A stretch of 64,000 nucleotides of DNA from Buttiauxella gaviniae ATCC 51604 (GTDB lineage: Bacteria; Pseudomonadota; Gammaproteobacteria; Enterobacterales; Enterobacteriaceae): the NCBI RefSeq assembly GCF_001654835.1, contig NZ_LXEP01000011.1, forward strand, positions 124,001 through 188,000. Reading direction: 5' to 3'. A program made the translations under genes and the position numbers. Positions within the stretch are counted from its first letter, which is position 1. Every line of letters starts with the position of its first letter. The notes under the pieces are model-generated. The model saw only the letters and a list, made by a program, of their open reading frames with translations, ran no database searches and was not told where the DNA came from. Positions 31,033-39,704 of the stretch are shown in pieces.

Positions 31033-32040
31033 ATGGCGACAATAAAGGATGTAGCAAGACTGGCAGGCGTTTCTGTCGCCACTGTGTCTCGTGTCATTAA
31101 TGATTCACCAAAAGCCAGCGATGCATCACGGCAGGCAGTCACCTGCGCGATGGAAGAGCTAAATTATCACCCTAACGCCAATGCCCGTGCGCTGGCACAG
31201 CAAACCACTGAAACTATTGGCCTTATCGTTGGTGATGTGTCCGACCCTTTCTTTGGCGCAATGGTAAAAGCAGTCGAACAAGTTGCTTACCGCACCGGTA
31301 ATTTTTTGTTGATCGGCAACGGTTATCACAACGAACAAAAAGAGCGCCAAGCCATTGAACAACTCATTCGCCATCGTTGTGCGGCATTAGTGGTTCACGC
31401 GAAGATGATTCCTGATAGTGAATTGATTTCACTAATGAAGCAGATGCCTGGGATGGTGGTAATTAACCGCATCTTGCCAGGTTTTGAGCAGCGTTGTGTG
31501 GCGCTGGACGATCGCTATGGCGCGTGGCTCGCGACACGACATCTGATTCAGCAAGGCCATACCAAAATTGGTTATCTGTGTTCCAACCACCAGATTTCCG
31601 ATGCTGATGACCGGCTCCAGGGTTACTACGATGCGCTAACGGAGCACGGCTTGACGGTGAATGATCGCTTAGTGACTTACGGAGAGCCGGATGAAAGTGG
31701 CGGTGAACAGGCCATGACCGAATTATTAGGCCGTGGGAAACATTTCAGTGCCGTCGCCTGTTATAACGATTCTATGGCCGCAGGTGCGATGGGCGTTCTA
31801 AACGACAACGGCATTGATGTCCCAAAAGAGATTTCACTGATTGGCTTTGATGACGTGCTGATTTCACGCTACGTTCGCCCGCGCCTGACAACCGTTCGCT
31901 ACCCAATTATTACTATGGCAGAACAGGCGGCTGAACTGGCTCTGGCTCTGGCTGAAAAACGTGAATTACCGGAAATCACCCATATGTTTAGCCCTACGCT
32001 TGTGCGCCGGCACTCCGTTATTGCGTATGCGGGTGAATAA
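31033..32040 (+). CDS. galR: Galactose operon repressor GalR
   Basis: LacI-family repressor of galactose transport and use, released by galactose. 335 residues (E. coli 343; the C-terminal tail is shorter). N-terminal helix-turn-helix MATIKDVARLAGVSVATVSR and hinge RALAQQTTETIG, followed by a periplasmic-binding-like sensor domain (about 60-335). In E. coli galR abuts lysA; here about 14 kb of accessory DNA separates them. Confidence 0.97.
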   Translation: MATIKDVARLAGVSVATVSRVINDSPKASDASRQAVTCAMEELNYHPNANARALAQQTTETIGLIVGDVSDPFFGAMVKAVEQVAYRTGNFLLIGNGYHNEQKERQAIEQLIRHRCAALVVHAKMIPDSELISLMKQMPGMVVINRILPGFEQRCVALDDRYGAWLATRHLIQQGHTKIGYLCSNHQISDADDRLQGYYDALTEHGLTVNDRLVTYGEPDESGGEQAMTELLGRGKHFSAVACYNDSMAAGAMGVLNDNGIDVPKEISLIGFDDVLISRYVRPRLTTVRYPIITMAEQAAELALALAEKRELPEITHMFSPTLVRRHSVIAYAGE

Positions 32041-32050
32041 AGATCCAGAA

Positions 32051-32075
32051 CCAGCCAGATAATATCTCTGGCTGG
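32051..32075 (+). terminator. Hairpin after galR
   Basis: CCAGCCAGA / TCTGGCTGG inverted repeat 10 bp after the galR stop. There is no strong T-run, so it is probably a weak terminator. Confidence 0.5.
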
Positions 32076-32276
32076 AAATAATAATTCCGCTTATCCATTG
32101 GCATTATAAATACCAGAGCAATCGTTAATTAATAAACTACATAGCATAAACAAATAAAGTAACTAAACCCTTCCAAATATTATTATTGCATTTGATTTAC
32201 ATTAAGACCAAAATCCCAGCAGTAGTCGCGCTCGCACAATTATTATAACTCACATCAATAATATTAAAGGAATAAT

Positions 32277-32756
32277 ATGTCAAACCTAGCCTATTTAACT
32301 ATTAATGGGAAAACACAGGGTTCGATCTCTGCCGGATGCTCATCACTGGACTCTATTGGTAACAAAGCACAAATCGCTCATCTTGACCAAATTATGGTGT
32401 ATGCCGTCACTCATTCAATGTCCCGTGCTCAAAACGTGAATCACCATGAAATGATGATCATCAAGCCCATAGATAAATCTTCACCTTTATTAGCCAAGGC
32501 AATCAATGATAATGAAGAGCTGGTTTGTGATCTCGACTTGTACCGCACCAACCGAGTGGGAATGAATAATCTTTATTATAAAGTCAAACTTACCGGTGCC
32601 AGAATCGCACATATTGAATTCATTGTGCCTCATAACCTTATGGATAATGGTGCAGAACCCCAGGAAAAAATCACTTTTAGTTATGAAACGATAACCTGGG
32701 AACATTGTGATGCAGGGACAAGCACATACAGCCTGTGGTGTGAAAGAACCCTCTAA
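32277..32756 (+). CDS. Orphan Hcp-family type VI secretion tube protein
   Basis: 159-residue Hcp family protein. Features are the N-terminal AYLTINGKTQGSISAGCSS, then DSIGNKAQIAHLDQIMVYAV and the C-terminal FSYETITWEHCDAGTSTYS, the beta-strand pattern of Hcp ring subunits that form the T6SS tube and carry effectors in their lumen. No other T6SS structural gene (VgrG, sheath, baseplate, ClpV) is in the window, so it must rely on an apparatus encoded elsewhere. It is followed after 36 bp by a putative effector. The surroundings are AT-rich compared with the backbone, which suggests acquisition. Confidence 0.85.
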   Translation: MSNLAYLTINGKTQGSISAGCSSLDSIGNKAQIAHLDQIMVYAVTHSMSRAQNVNHHEMMIIKPIDKSSPLLAKAINDNEELVCDLDLYRTNRVGMNNLYYKVKLTGARIAHIEFIVPHNLMDNGAEPQEKITFSYETITWEHCDAGTSTYSLWCERTL

Positions 32757-32792
32757 CTATCTGTATGCAATGCTAACTATAAGGAATGTGTC

Positions 32793-33665
32793 ATGCCATA
32801 TTTAAGACAAGCAGATCAGAAACGACCGGACCATCTACGTGACGGGCATCGATTTCAAACTTATCCAAGTATGAATCCAGTATTACGTGATATGGCAGCT
32901 ATCAATGGAAACTTTATTACTGAAAGTCGATACATCCTTTTACTCACTGTAGAGGAGGCACAGGGGATAACAGATGAGTTACTTGGCGGGTTAGATTACT
33001 TCTTCTCCTACAAATTAGGGCCAGGAAATATTAAAGATGGCCTGGATGGCTTTCGCACTCTCAGTAAATTAACCACTTACTATAGCCCTGCTGGAAAAAT
33101 AGTCTTTAATTTTAAGTTCCTAAAAATAAAAGCCGTAGAATACTTCGTAAATGGTAAGGCATATATCAAAATCACAGGCCATGCTGGACTGCGGCGTATA
33201 TTGACAGGCACACGTTACGGAGCGACAAACCCGCAAATTCTTGAAATGGCTATTGGTATGCGTGGCTTTGGGTCTGCTCTTATAAAAGGAACGAAGTTCT
33301 GTATTTACGCCTCATTAGCCTTTCGCACAATTGAATTTATATTCAAGTCTGATTATCACCTGGTTGATTTCCTGGGTGATATTACAATGGATGTAGCAAA
33401 AATAATTGTTTCAAGCGTTGTGATTGGGATTATTGGTGGCATGTTAACAGTGGGTGGTATCCCAGTAGTTGTTACTGCCCTTGTTATTATAACAGCAGGT
33501 GTCATATTAAATTCATTTCTAAACAGCTTAGATGATAAATTAGGTTTATCTGTCACTCTAAAAAGTAAATTACAACAAGCACTAGATTCACAACAAAAAA
33601 TGAGTCAGTGGGATTACCAACACTTATCTCCATTTTCAACCCCACTCCCCGGCAGAGGGTTTTAA
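32793..33665 (+). CDS. Putative Hcp-associated membrane-active effector
   Basis: 290-residue protein that I do not recognise by family. The N-terminal half (1-195) is soluble and mixed. Residues 201-244 form a strongly hydrophobic hairpin (IIVSSVVIGIIGGMLTVGG, then VVVTALVIITAGVILN), like the buried hairpin of pore-forming colicins; a short polar tail follows. Position directly after hcp and two bases before a pair of small membrane proteins gives the usual order of carrier, toxin, immunity. I infer a T6SS effector that inserts in the target inner membrane. Alternative: a membrane protein of another role in the cassette. Confidence 0.55.
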   Translation: MPYLRQADQKRPDHLRDGHRFQTYPSMNPVLRDMAAINGNFITESRYILLLTVEEAQGITDELLGGLDYFFSYKLGPGNIKDGLDGFRTLSKLTTYYSPAGKIVFNFKFLKIKAVEYFVNGKAYIKITGHAGLRRILTGTRYGATNPQILEMAIGMRGFGSALIKGTKFCIYASLAFRTIEFIFKSDYHLVDFLGDITMDVAKIIVSSVVIGIIGGMLTVGGIPVVVTALVIITAGVILNSFLNSLDDKLGLSVTLKSKLQQALDSQQKMSQWDYQHLSPFSTPLPGRGF

Positions 33666-33667
33666 GC

Positions 33668-34107
33668 ATGAAAGAATATACTGCTTTGCGCTGGTTTTTA
33701 TTTAAATTTTCGGGGATATTTATTATGGTGATATCTTTAGCTTTTATTTATGTTATTTTTTTCTCGCTAAGGAGTACCATATAAAGTCATTAGTCACATT
33801 CAGTGATATTGTTGAATACAACGGAAAGATTATTATTAGTATTAGTGGTATGCCTCTTTTTATTTACACATTCTTTTTTGCACTCCGTATGGTTTTAAAA
33901 AAAGGGATTTCCCCTTTAACAAAAGGAACGATAATTGGAGAGGCGTGGGGGCTATTTAGCGTACTCTCTTTTGCTTTAGGGCTAGTTGCATCTTATCTCA
34001 TCCCTATTGTTTTGCTGATGTTACATTATACCTCATGCTATGAGGATAAACTCAGAGTATACTATGTTAGTGATCCGCGACTTTGTATGATGATAGAAAA
34101 GAAATGA
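33668..34107 (+). pseudogene. Immunity-like membrane protein, copy 1, frameshifted in a T7 run
   Basis: The gene starts at ATG 33668 (MKEYTALRWFLFKFSG), 2 bp after the putative effector. The frame closes at 33782 after one membrane segment, while the rest (SLVTFSDIVEYNG..., ending at 34107) continues in the -1 frame. Adding one T to the seven-T run at 33756-33762 joins both parts into a protein of about 146 residues with three to four hydrophobic segments. The restored junction aligns with copy 2, which is why I place the lesion at the T-run. Either half alone is unlikely to be functional. Polymerase slippage at the T-run could in principle restore the frame. Confidence 0.65.
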
Positions 34108-34551
34108 AGCCATATACTAAATTATATTGAGTAGGTTTTAAATTGGCTGGGGTAGTTATAATGGCTGCATCCTTGCCCCTGATATACTCCACTATTTTTC
34201 ATTGAGAAATATCGCCTTTACTCATTAATCACACTGAGTAACACTATTATTTATGATGGAGGAATCATCACCGCTATTGGAGCGACGCCTACTTATATTT
34301 ATGCTTTCTTTTTCGCATTCCGCACAATTCTACAAAAAGATGCTGAACGACTAAAAAAAGGGACATTACCAGGTACTGTCTGGGGAATATTTAGCTTTGC
34401 ATGTTTCTTTTTTTTCGTGGGCATACCCTGGATCATCCCTCTGGGATTAATCGTGCTTGATTACACGTTATGCCACCAGGAAGGTGATGTTCCGGGATTG
34501 TATTTCGTCACTAAGCCAGAACTGTGTGAAAAAATTATGACAACTCCTTAA
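34104..34551 (+). pseudogene. Immunity-like membrane protein, copy 2, stop codon plus frameshift
   Basis: A diverged tandem paralogue of copy 1. Its ATG at 34104 overlaps the copy 1 stop (ATGA). The N-terminus MKPYTKLY aligns with MKEYTALR; the next codon is TGA (34128-34130) where copy 1 has TGG. Translation in the same frame then gives VGFKLAGVVIMAASLPLIY, and after a five-T run (34195-34199) the similarity continues in another frame: YSLITLSNTIIYDGG, IYAFFFAFRTIL, ending at 34551. At least two lesions, so this copy is almost surely dead. The paralogy to copy 1 is clear along the whole length. Confidence 0.7.
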
Positions 34552-34555
34552 TTTA

Positions 34556-35005
34556 CTAAAGCGTAATTTGATACAAGTGCACAGCTTTATCAGGGTAATC
34601 CAACCCATCGCCAATATATTGCCAGCCAAAACGCTCGTAATAATCTTTACAGGCGGAATAGAGATAAAGCTTCGGATATCCCAGCGTGCGGGCATGATCA
34701 ATAACGTGCTGTTGCAGCGTTGCCCCAAGCCCGCGTCCACGCTGGTTTTCGTCTATATACAGCGCTGCCAGCCACGGATACAAATCCTGGCGGCTGATTA
34801 AATCGCAGCGCCACAATCCGATCGTTCCCACCAGCTTTTCGCCTTCAACGGCTACAAACGTCAGCGGCAGTTCCCCTTCCCGCTGGCTGGTTGCCACAAT
34901 TGAAGCGAAAAAGTCGCGGCTATCCGGCGAACCAAATGCCTGCCATATCCAGTCGGTGACCTGCTGTGCATAGTGCGGTGCGGCGTAAAGCGGCAGAATT
35001 ATCAC
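34556..35005 (-). CDS. GNAT-family N-acetyltransferase
   Basis: 149-residue acetyltransferase. The acetyl-CoA loop is DENQRGRGLGATLQQHVIDHA (motif A with QRGRGLG, about residues 96-105), with a C-terminal KDYYERFGWQY typical of motif B. The substrate cannot be told from sequence. The start overlaps the stop of the GntR regulator by 4 bases, so it belongs to the PTS locus transcript. Confidence 0.85.
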   Translation of the reverse strand: MIILPLYAAPHYAQQVTDWIWQAFGSPDSRDFFASIVATSQREGELPLTFVAVEGEKLVGTIGLWRCDLISRQDLYPWLAALYIDENQRGRGLGATLQQHVIDHARTLGYPKLYLYSACKDYYERFGWQYIGDGLDYPDKAVHLYQITL

Positions 35006-35775
35006 ATCAACTTTCCCTGGAAAATAGGAACCGATTCAAACAGATAGCCATCAAAATCCGGCGCATCGGAATCGGATTGTTCGAGCAGGCTGTTTTTGAC
35101 GTTTTCTAAATGCTGCCACATCGCCTGCCACGATCCCATCACATCGCGGCGGCGCAGCGCGGCCAAAATGGTCTGCAGGTCACCGAGCCATTTCAGGCGA
35201 TAGCTGCGCGTATCAATGTGCGCCCGCAACTGCTGCCACAGCGGGCTGCTGTCTAAATGACGCCAGATACTTTCCACCGTCGCCAGCAGCATCTGGTTTT
35301 GCGAGGCTCCAGCAAGAACCAGGTGGAACATTTTGCAGTTATCCTGGCTCAGATCGTTTATCGCAATGGCGCGCTGCTCTTGTTCAAGGATACGCTTGAG
35401 GTTGTCGATATCGGCCTTGGTGGCCATTTTTGCGGCAAAGGCCGCAATGTTACTTTCCAGCAGCTGGCGCGCCTGGAGCATTTCAAACGGGCCAATATCG
35501 CTGCTGAAAAAGGCCTCTTCTTCCGCTTCGTGTTCCGCCGGAATACGCGTGACATACACACCAGACCCCTGGCGGATATCCACCGTGCCTTGCAGTTCCA
35601 GCATCAGCAGCGCTTCACGAACAATCGTGCGGCTTACGCCATACGTTTCCGCAATATTACGCTCGGGCGGCAAACGCGAACCGACCGGATACATCCCCTG
35701 CATGATTTGCTCGCGCAGATCCTCACCAATTTCCTGGTATTGTTTTTTTTCTGGCGAAAGTACTACCTTGTCCAC
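35002..35775 (-). CDS. GntR-family (FadR subgroup) transcriptional regulator
   Basis: 257-residue regulator with a winged HTH at the N-terminus (GSRLPPERNIAETYGVSRTIVREAL, about residues 32-56) and an FCD ligand domain (about 95-235) with metal-binding positions in the DNCKMFHLVLAG region. The layout is closest to UxuR/ExuR-like regulators of hexuronate and beta-glucuronide use. It lies 87 bp downstream of the GH1 gene on the same strand. I infer local control of the sugar genes; the operator was not identified. Confidence 0.8.
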   Translation of the reverse strand: MDKVVLSPEKKQYQEIGEDLREQIMQGMYPVGSRLPPERNIAETYGVSRTIVREALLMLELQGTVDIRQGSGVYVTRIPAEHEAEEEAFFSSDIGPFEMLQARQLLESNIAAFAAKMATKADIDNLKRILEQEQRAIAINDLSQDNCKMFHLVLAGASQNQMLLATVESIWRHLDSSPLWQQLRAHIDTRSYRLKWLGDLQTILAALRRRDVMGSWQAMWQHLENVKNSLLEQSDSDAPDFDGYLFESVPIFQGKLM

Positions 35776-35800
35776 AATATCACCCGTACATGTTGATTCT

Positions 35801-35822
35801 CAGCGCCATCGTTTTGGCGCTG
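35801..35822 (-). terminator. Hairpin between the GH1 gene and the GntR gene
   Basis: CAGCGCCA / TGGCGCTG stem with a short loop, 40-60 bp past the GH1 stop. No clear T-run; possibly an RNA-stabilising or partial terminator hairpin. Confidence 0.45.
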
Positions 35823-35862
35823 ATTTATACCCATTAGCTTATCAAACTATTCATCTGAAATA

Positions 35863-37290
35863 TTATTTCCATTCATCATCAAGGTTGAGCTGTAACGTTC
35901 GAGACTCGCTGACTGACCGATACCAATGAGCTGATTTTTTTGCGCGCCGCTCACGGTTGTTTTGCAGATTAATTTCAATCAAACCGTAACGGTTTTTGAA
36001 TGCATTCATTGGCGAAACATTATCTGTGAATGCCCACAGCATATAACCCTGGCAATTTGCCCCATCTTCACGGGCGCGCAGCGTCTGGTACAAGTGTTCA
36101 CTGATAAACGCAATCCGATAATCATCTTCAATCACACCGTCGGCGTTGCGGAACTGCGCTTCATTTTCTGTACCCATTCCGCTTTCTGCGACAAACCACG
36201 GAATATTGTGATATTCGGTTTTAATGCGCATCGCCATGTCATAAACAATGCGTGGGTAAATTTCCCAGCCACGCGATTTATTCATCCGCCGCCCCGGCAA
36301 CTCAAACGGCTCATAATAACAAGCCGGATGGAATGGCGTCTCCGGGTTCCAGGCGCGCGATGGTGCTTTTACCCGATGTGGGTAGTACAAGTTAATCCCC
36401 AATTCATCAACGGTATTTTCGCGGATGATCGCGAGTTCTTGTTCTGTGTAATCCCATTGCACATTGTGTTTTTCAAGCAGCTCAATCAACTGCTGCGGAT
36501 ATTCACCATTCACCAGAGGGTCGAGGAATACGCGGTTGTAGAACAGATCGTAAATTTGCGCGGCTTGCTGATCATGGGTGGCACTGGAACGTGCGTAAGT
36601 GACTTCCGGATTAAGAATGCATCCCACGGTGCCGCTATATCCTTTCTCGCGGAACAATTTCACAACTTTTGCTGTGGCGAGGTTTTTATGGTGATTCCAC
36701 TGCATCCATTTATGAGTGTTCTGCTCATATGGCCAGCGCAATGCATCAAGATAAACACGAGTTTGCACCACAATCGGCTCATTAAAGGTGAACCAGCGCT
36801 TCACCTTGTGGGCATAACGGGCAAAAACTTTCTCCGCGTATAACACATACAAATCGACGACTTTCTTCGATGCCCACCCACCGTAAGTTTCAAACAATGT
36901 GGCAGGCAGTTCGTAGTGTTCGAGACAGATCATCGGCTCAATGCCGGTGCGGCGCATTTCGTCGATCAGATTGTCGTAGTACTGCGCATACTCTTCATCA
37001 ACAACGCCATTTTCATAATCAGTGAAAAAGCGTGACCAGTTGATGGAGGTGCGGTAATGCGTCAACCCCGCCTGTTTCATCAACGCCACATCTTCGCGAT
37101 AACGATTAATAAAATCCGTCGCGACCGCCGGACCATAGCCTTCATGCCAGACATGCCTGCCGTTTTTATACCAGGCATCCAGCCACGAATCCTGCCCCTC
37201 TTTCTTGCCGCTCCAGCCTTCGGTTTGCCAGGCCGACGCCGCAGCGCCAAGGATGAAATCTTCTGGGATGGTGATTTTTACGTTGCTCAT
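35863..37290 (-). CDS. GH1 6-phospho-beta-glucosidase-like enzyme
   Basis: 475-residue glycoside hydrolase family 1 protein. The acid/base glutamate is in FTFNEP (E171) and the nucleophile in VAESG (about 376); the substrate Gln and Trp of DFILGAAASAWQTEG are present. Its partner in the operon is a PTS permease, so the likely substrate is a phosphorylated beta-glucoside. I start at ATG 37290, which has GAGGAAGG upstream and lies 7 bp after the EIIC stop; the frame is open 25 codons further. Since the EIIC gene is split, the enzyme may now lack its substrate unless another PTS supplies it. Confidence 0.88.
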   Translation of the reverse strand: MSNVKITIPEDFILGAAASAWQTEGWSGKKEGQDSWLDAWYKNGRHVWHEGYGPAVATDFINRYREDVALMKQAGLTHYRTSINWSRFFTDYENGVVDEEYAQYYDNLIDEMRRTGIEPMICLEHYELPATLFETYGGWASKKVVDLYVLYAEKVFARYAHKVKRWFTFNEPIVVQTRVYLDALRWPYEQNTHKWMQWNHHKNLATAKVVKLFREKGYSGTVGCILNPEVTYARSSATHDQQAAQIYDLFYNRVFLDPLVNGEYPQQLIELLEKHNVQWDYTEQELAIIRENTVDELGINLYYPHRVKAPSRAWNPETPFHPACYYEPFELPGRRMNKSRGWEIYPRIVYDMAMRIKTEYHNIPWFVAESGMGTENEAQFRNADGVIEDDYRIAFISEHLYQTLRAREDGANCQGYMLWAFTDNVSPMNAFKNRYGLIEINLQNNRERRAKKSAHWYRSVSESRTLQLNLDDEWK

Positions 37291-37297
37291 ACCTTCC

Positions 37298-38110
37298 TCA
37301 CGCGTTATTGGCAATTTGTTGCTGTTCGGCCAGCAGTTGCGCCTGTTCGGCACGGCGAGAAGCAATTTTCACAAATGGCAGGTAAATCAGAATGGAAACC
37401 AGAATGCAGCCCAATTGCGTGACCACCGCGCCCATAGAACCCGCGGTCGAAAGCCAGGCGTTGATCAGCGGCGGCGTGGTCCACGGCACCATCACAACGG
37501 CTTTACCGGCAAAGCCCATGGCGGTTGCGAAGTAACCGATAGTGCCGGTAACCAGTGGCGTAATGATGAAGGGAATGGCCAAAATAGGATTAAGCATAAT
37601 CGGCATACCAAAAATCACTGGCTCGTTAATATTGAAGATACCAGGGCCAAAAGAGAGTTTGGCTATCTCTTTCATTTCTTTTCTTTTTGTCGCAATCATC
37701 ACCGCAATCAGCAGGCCGATGGTTAAGCCAGAACCACCAATGCTCATATACACATCCCAGAACGGCATGGTGATGATATTAGGAATCTCTTTACCCTGCT
37801 CAAACGCACTCATGTTGACGGTGATCGCCCCCAGCAGTAGCGGCTCGTGGATAGGCTTAATCATCTGGTTGCCGTGAATTCCGATAACCCAGAAAAGCTG
37901 CGCCACAAACATCAACAGCAGAATTCCCGGCAAGCTTTGCGCCACTTTTTCCAGCGGTTGTTGTACCACCTGATAGACCGCGTCATACAAGTACATACCG
38001 GTAGTTTGATGGAAGATAAAACCAAAGGTCGCTATAGCGGTAACGGTAATGATCGACGGGATCAACGCGGAGAAAGAGGCCGAAACGTTTGGTGGAACGC
38101 GGGGAGGTTG
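37298..38110 (-). pseudogene. PTS lactose/cellobiose-type EIIC, C-terminal fragment
   Basis: About 270 codons of a CelB/ChbC-type sugar permease. The open sequence begins near 38100 with VPPNVSASFSALIPS and runs through GIHGNQMIKPI, MSIGGSGLTIGL and NINEPVIFGMPIMLNP (the conserved substrate-site NEP motif) to its natural stop at 37298. A full EIIC has about 440 residues, so some 170 N-terminal residues are missing here. The first 41 codons are found 6.4 kb away at 44491-44615 in the same orientation. No ATG with a ribosome site starts this fragment. Confidence 0.88.
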
Positions 38111-38151
38111 TCAGTGAGAAGGACAATTTGAGCTATCAAACAGACCCGTAA
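38092..38151 (+). pseudogene. VapB antitoxin remnant (C-terminal end)
   Basis: The codons read RLVERGEVVSEKDNL... and stop at 38149-38151, resembling the C-terminal FMAEREDVVSDEG-type end of VapB antitoxins, 10 bp before a VapC start. Everything upstream is EIIC sequence on the other strand, so the antitoxin is cut off at the island junction. The similarity is short and recalled from memory. Confidence 0.5.
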
Positions 38152-38161
38152 CCAGACCTAT

Positions 38162-38566
38162 ATGCTCGACACCAACATCTGCTCGTTCATCATGCGCAAG
38201 CAGCCAGAAGCCGTGCTCAAACGTCTGGAGCTGACGCTGCTGCCTAACCACCGCATAGTGGCCTCGGCCATTACCTATGCCGAGATGCGTTTCGGCGTGA
38301 TCGGGAAAAAGTCCTCACCCCGCCGCGGAAAGCTTGTCGACGCGTTCTACGCCAGGCTGGACGCCATTCTGACCTGGGATAAGGCCGAGGTAGATGCGAC
38401 CACGGAAGTTAAGACCTCACTGACCGCGCCCGTAACACTAATCGACCCGAACGACACGGCCAATGCTGCTGGCGCAGTGCTGGTGAAGAATAATGTAAGG
38501 GCGTTTGCGTGGGTACCTAAATGGGGGGCTGGGTGGAATGGGACAGAGGGAATGCGATTTTATTGA
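38162..38566 (+). pseudogene. Degenerate VapC (PIN-domain) toxin
   Basis: 134-codon frame starting MLDTNICSFIMRKQPEAVLK, the PIN-domain N-terminus with the first catalytic Asp; VapC enzymes cleave initiator tRNA or other RNAs. Glu in ITYAEMRFG and Asp in DPNDTA are present. Compared with the family, a short stretch after NDTA (usually IAGHA...) is absent and the last 20 residues (AFAWVPKWGAGW...) do not match the usual REFxRVPGL end. It looks inactivated, which fits the loss of its antitoxin. Confidence 0.65.
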
Positions 38567-39046
38567 TAATAGGCGGGCCCGGTTTTTTCGTTATTCATCA
38601 TGAAAAATTAATGTACACAGTTTCAGGATCCGAAAAAACACGCTGGCATAACACATAATAGGCGCAGAGATATCCGCAACAGAGCGTCCTTTAGGACAAA
38701 TCACTAAGGATGAATACTGTATAAGGCGTGCCGTTGGAGAAAGTGAGAGTAAATTTATGGCAGTTTTTCTGCCGCGTAGCCCCTTCATTATGTTGCCCCT
38801 TGAATGTATGAGGCCGGTGGGGATTTTCAAAAATCGCCTTACCAGAGCTGCACCTTACTACCGGAAGATATAGCTGTAGGTGATATATGCGGGGCAGATA
38901 ACCGCGCAGAAGCACCTCTAGTCCTCCTTGAATTGATGATAACATTCTAAATATTTCCGGTAAATATTCCTTACTAAACCCCTATCTTCCCAATTACCTA
39001 CTCCCTGTTATTCCGACTAAAGTTATAGAGAGCGATTAAACTTTCT
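38567..39046. other. Non-coding left part of the microcin island
   Basis: No convincing gene. Two overlapping minus-strand frames of about 80 codons here have no ribosome site, domain or membrane pattern. The stretch may be debris from the integration that placed the island in the EIIC gene. Confidence 0.4.
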
Positions 39047-39106
39047 GAATATTATGAATATTATGAACATTATGAACATTATGAATATTATGAATATTAT
39101 GAATAT
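39047..39106 (+). repeat. 9-bp tandem repeat upstream of the microcin gene
   Basis: Six head-to-tail copies of GAA(T/C)ATTAT followed by a partial seventh: units 1, 2, 5 and 6 are GAATATTAT and units 3 and 4 GAACATTAT. It lies about 245-305 bp upstream of the microcin start. Confidence 0.9.
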
Positions 39107-39128
39107 ATACCCCCATAGCTATGGTATA
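39105..39128. promoter_or_regulatory. Palindrome next to the 9-bp repeat
   Basis: CCATAGCTATGG (39113-39124) is a perfect 12-bp palindrome, flanked by ATATAC and TATATA that partly extend the symmetry. A dimeric regulator site is possible; no specific family is suggested. Confidence 0.4.
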
Positions 39129-39349
39129 TAGCCAGATCACTCTCAGAACTGAGGTGCCATGTAATTATCAACACACTCCATTTTAAAAATTACATTCATG
39201 ATTTATAAAAAACTATAACTTCAAATGATTGTTGTTAATTTCTATTTTTAAATTATTTACATTAAATTATTTTTCATGATACTTTGTATATGGAATGACC
39301 AAATAGCACTTTGTGCAAAACGGAAAACATACACACATAGAGGGATTTT

Positions 39350-39688
39350 ATGTCTGAGATCAAAGAACTAAATTTTGAAGAAATTGCCATGGTCAGCGGC
39401 GGCAATGCAAACAGCAACTTTGAGCGTGGGAGTACGCGAACGGCTAATACCAAAAACTCAGGGGCAGGTAATTCAGGTGGACGAAGCATTTATGATGATG
39501 TGGACTCTTGCGGTTCAGGAATAATTGGGGGGCTTGTTGCCGGTTCTGTTGGGGGACCTCTTGGTATGGCTGCAGGGATTGTTGGTGGGATGATCGCTGG
39601 TCAGTGCACAAAAGATAGCTTTAGTAATAAATCAGACTGTGGTAGTAAAGACAGAGCGAATAATTTTGCTGGTCAATGTCGATGGTGA
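39350..39688 (+). CDS. Class II microcin precursor resembling microcin PDI
   Basis: 112-residue precursor. The leader MSEIKELNFEEIAMVSGG (1-18) is a double-glycine export signal cut by the C39 peptidase of the downstream transporter. The mature part (19-112) begins NANSNFERGS and has a Gly/Ala-rich hydrophobic core (about 56-84) and four cysteines at 54, 86, 97 and 110, enough for two disulfides. From memory the leader and the NANSNFE start closely match microcin PDI (McpM) of E. coli, while the rest is clearly diverged. GAGGG lies 6 bp before the ATG. The surroundings are AT-rich. Function: secreted antibacterial peptide against related bacteria (inferred). Confidence 0.88.
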   Translation: MSEIKELNFEEIAMVSGGNANSNFERGSTRTANTKNSGAGNSGGRSIYDDVDSCGSGIIGGLVAGSVGGPLGMAAGIVGGMIAGQCTKDSFSNKSDCGSKDRANNFAGQCRW

Positions 39689-39704
39689 GAATTAATTAGT
39701 TTTC

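Noticed and set aside
37298..38065. EIIC as an intact short permease starting at TTG 38065
   Set aside because: Family sequence clearly continues upstream of the TTG to about 38100, there is no ribosome site, and the true N-terminus is at 44615.
38591..38945. Two overlapping minus-strand open frames of about 80 codons upstream of the microcin gene
   Set aside because: No ribosome site, no recognisable domain, no membrane or signal pattern, and they overlap each other in different frames.
39047..39106. Tandem repeat as a CRISPR array
   Set aside because: Units are 9 bp, directly adjoining, without spacers, and no cas genes are present.
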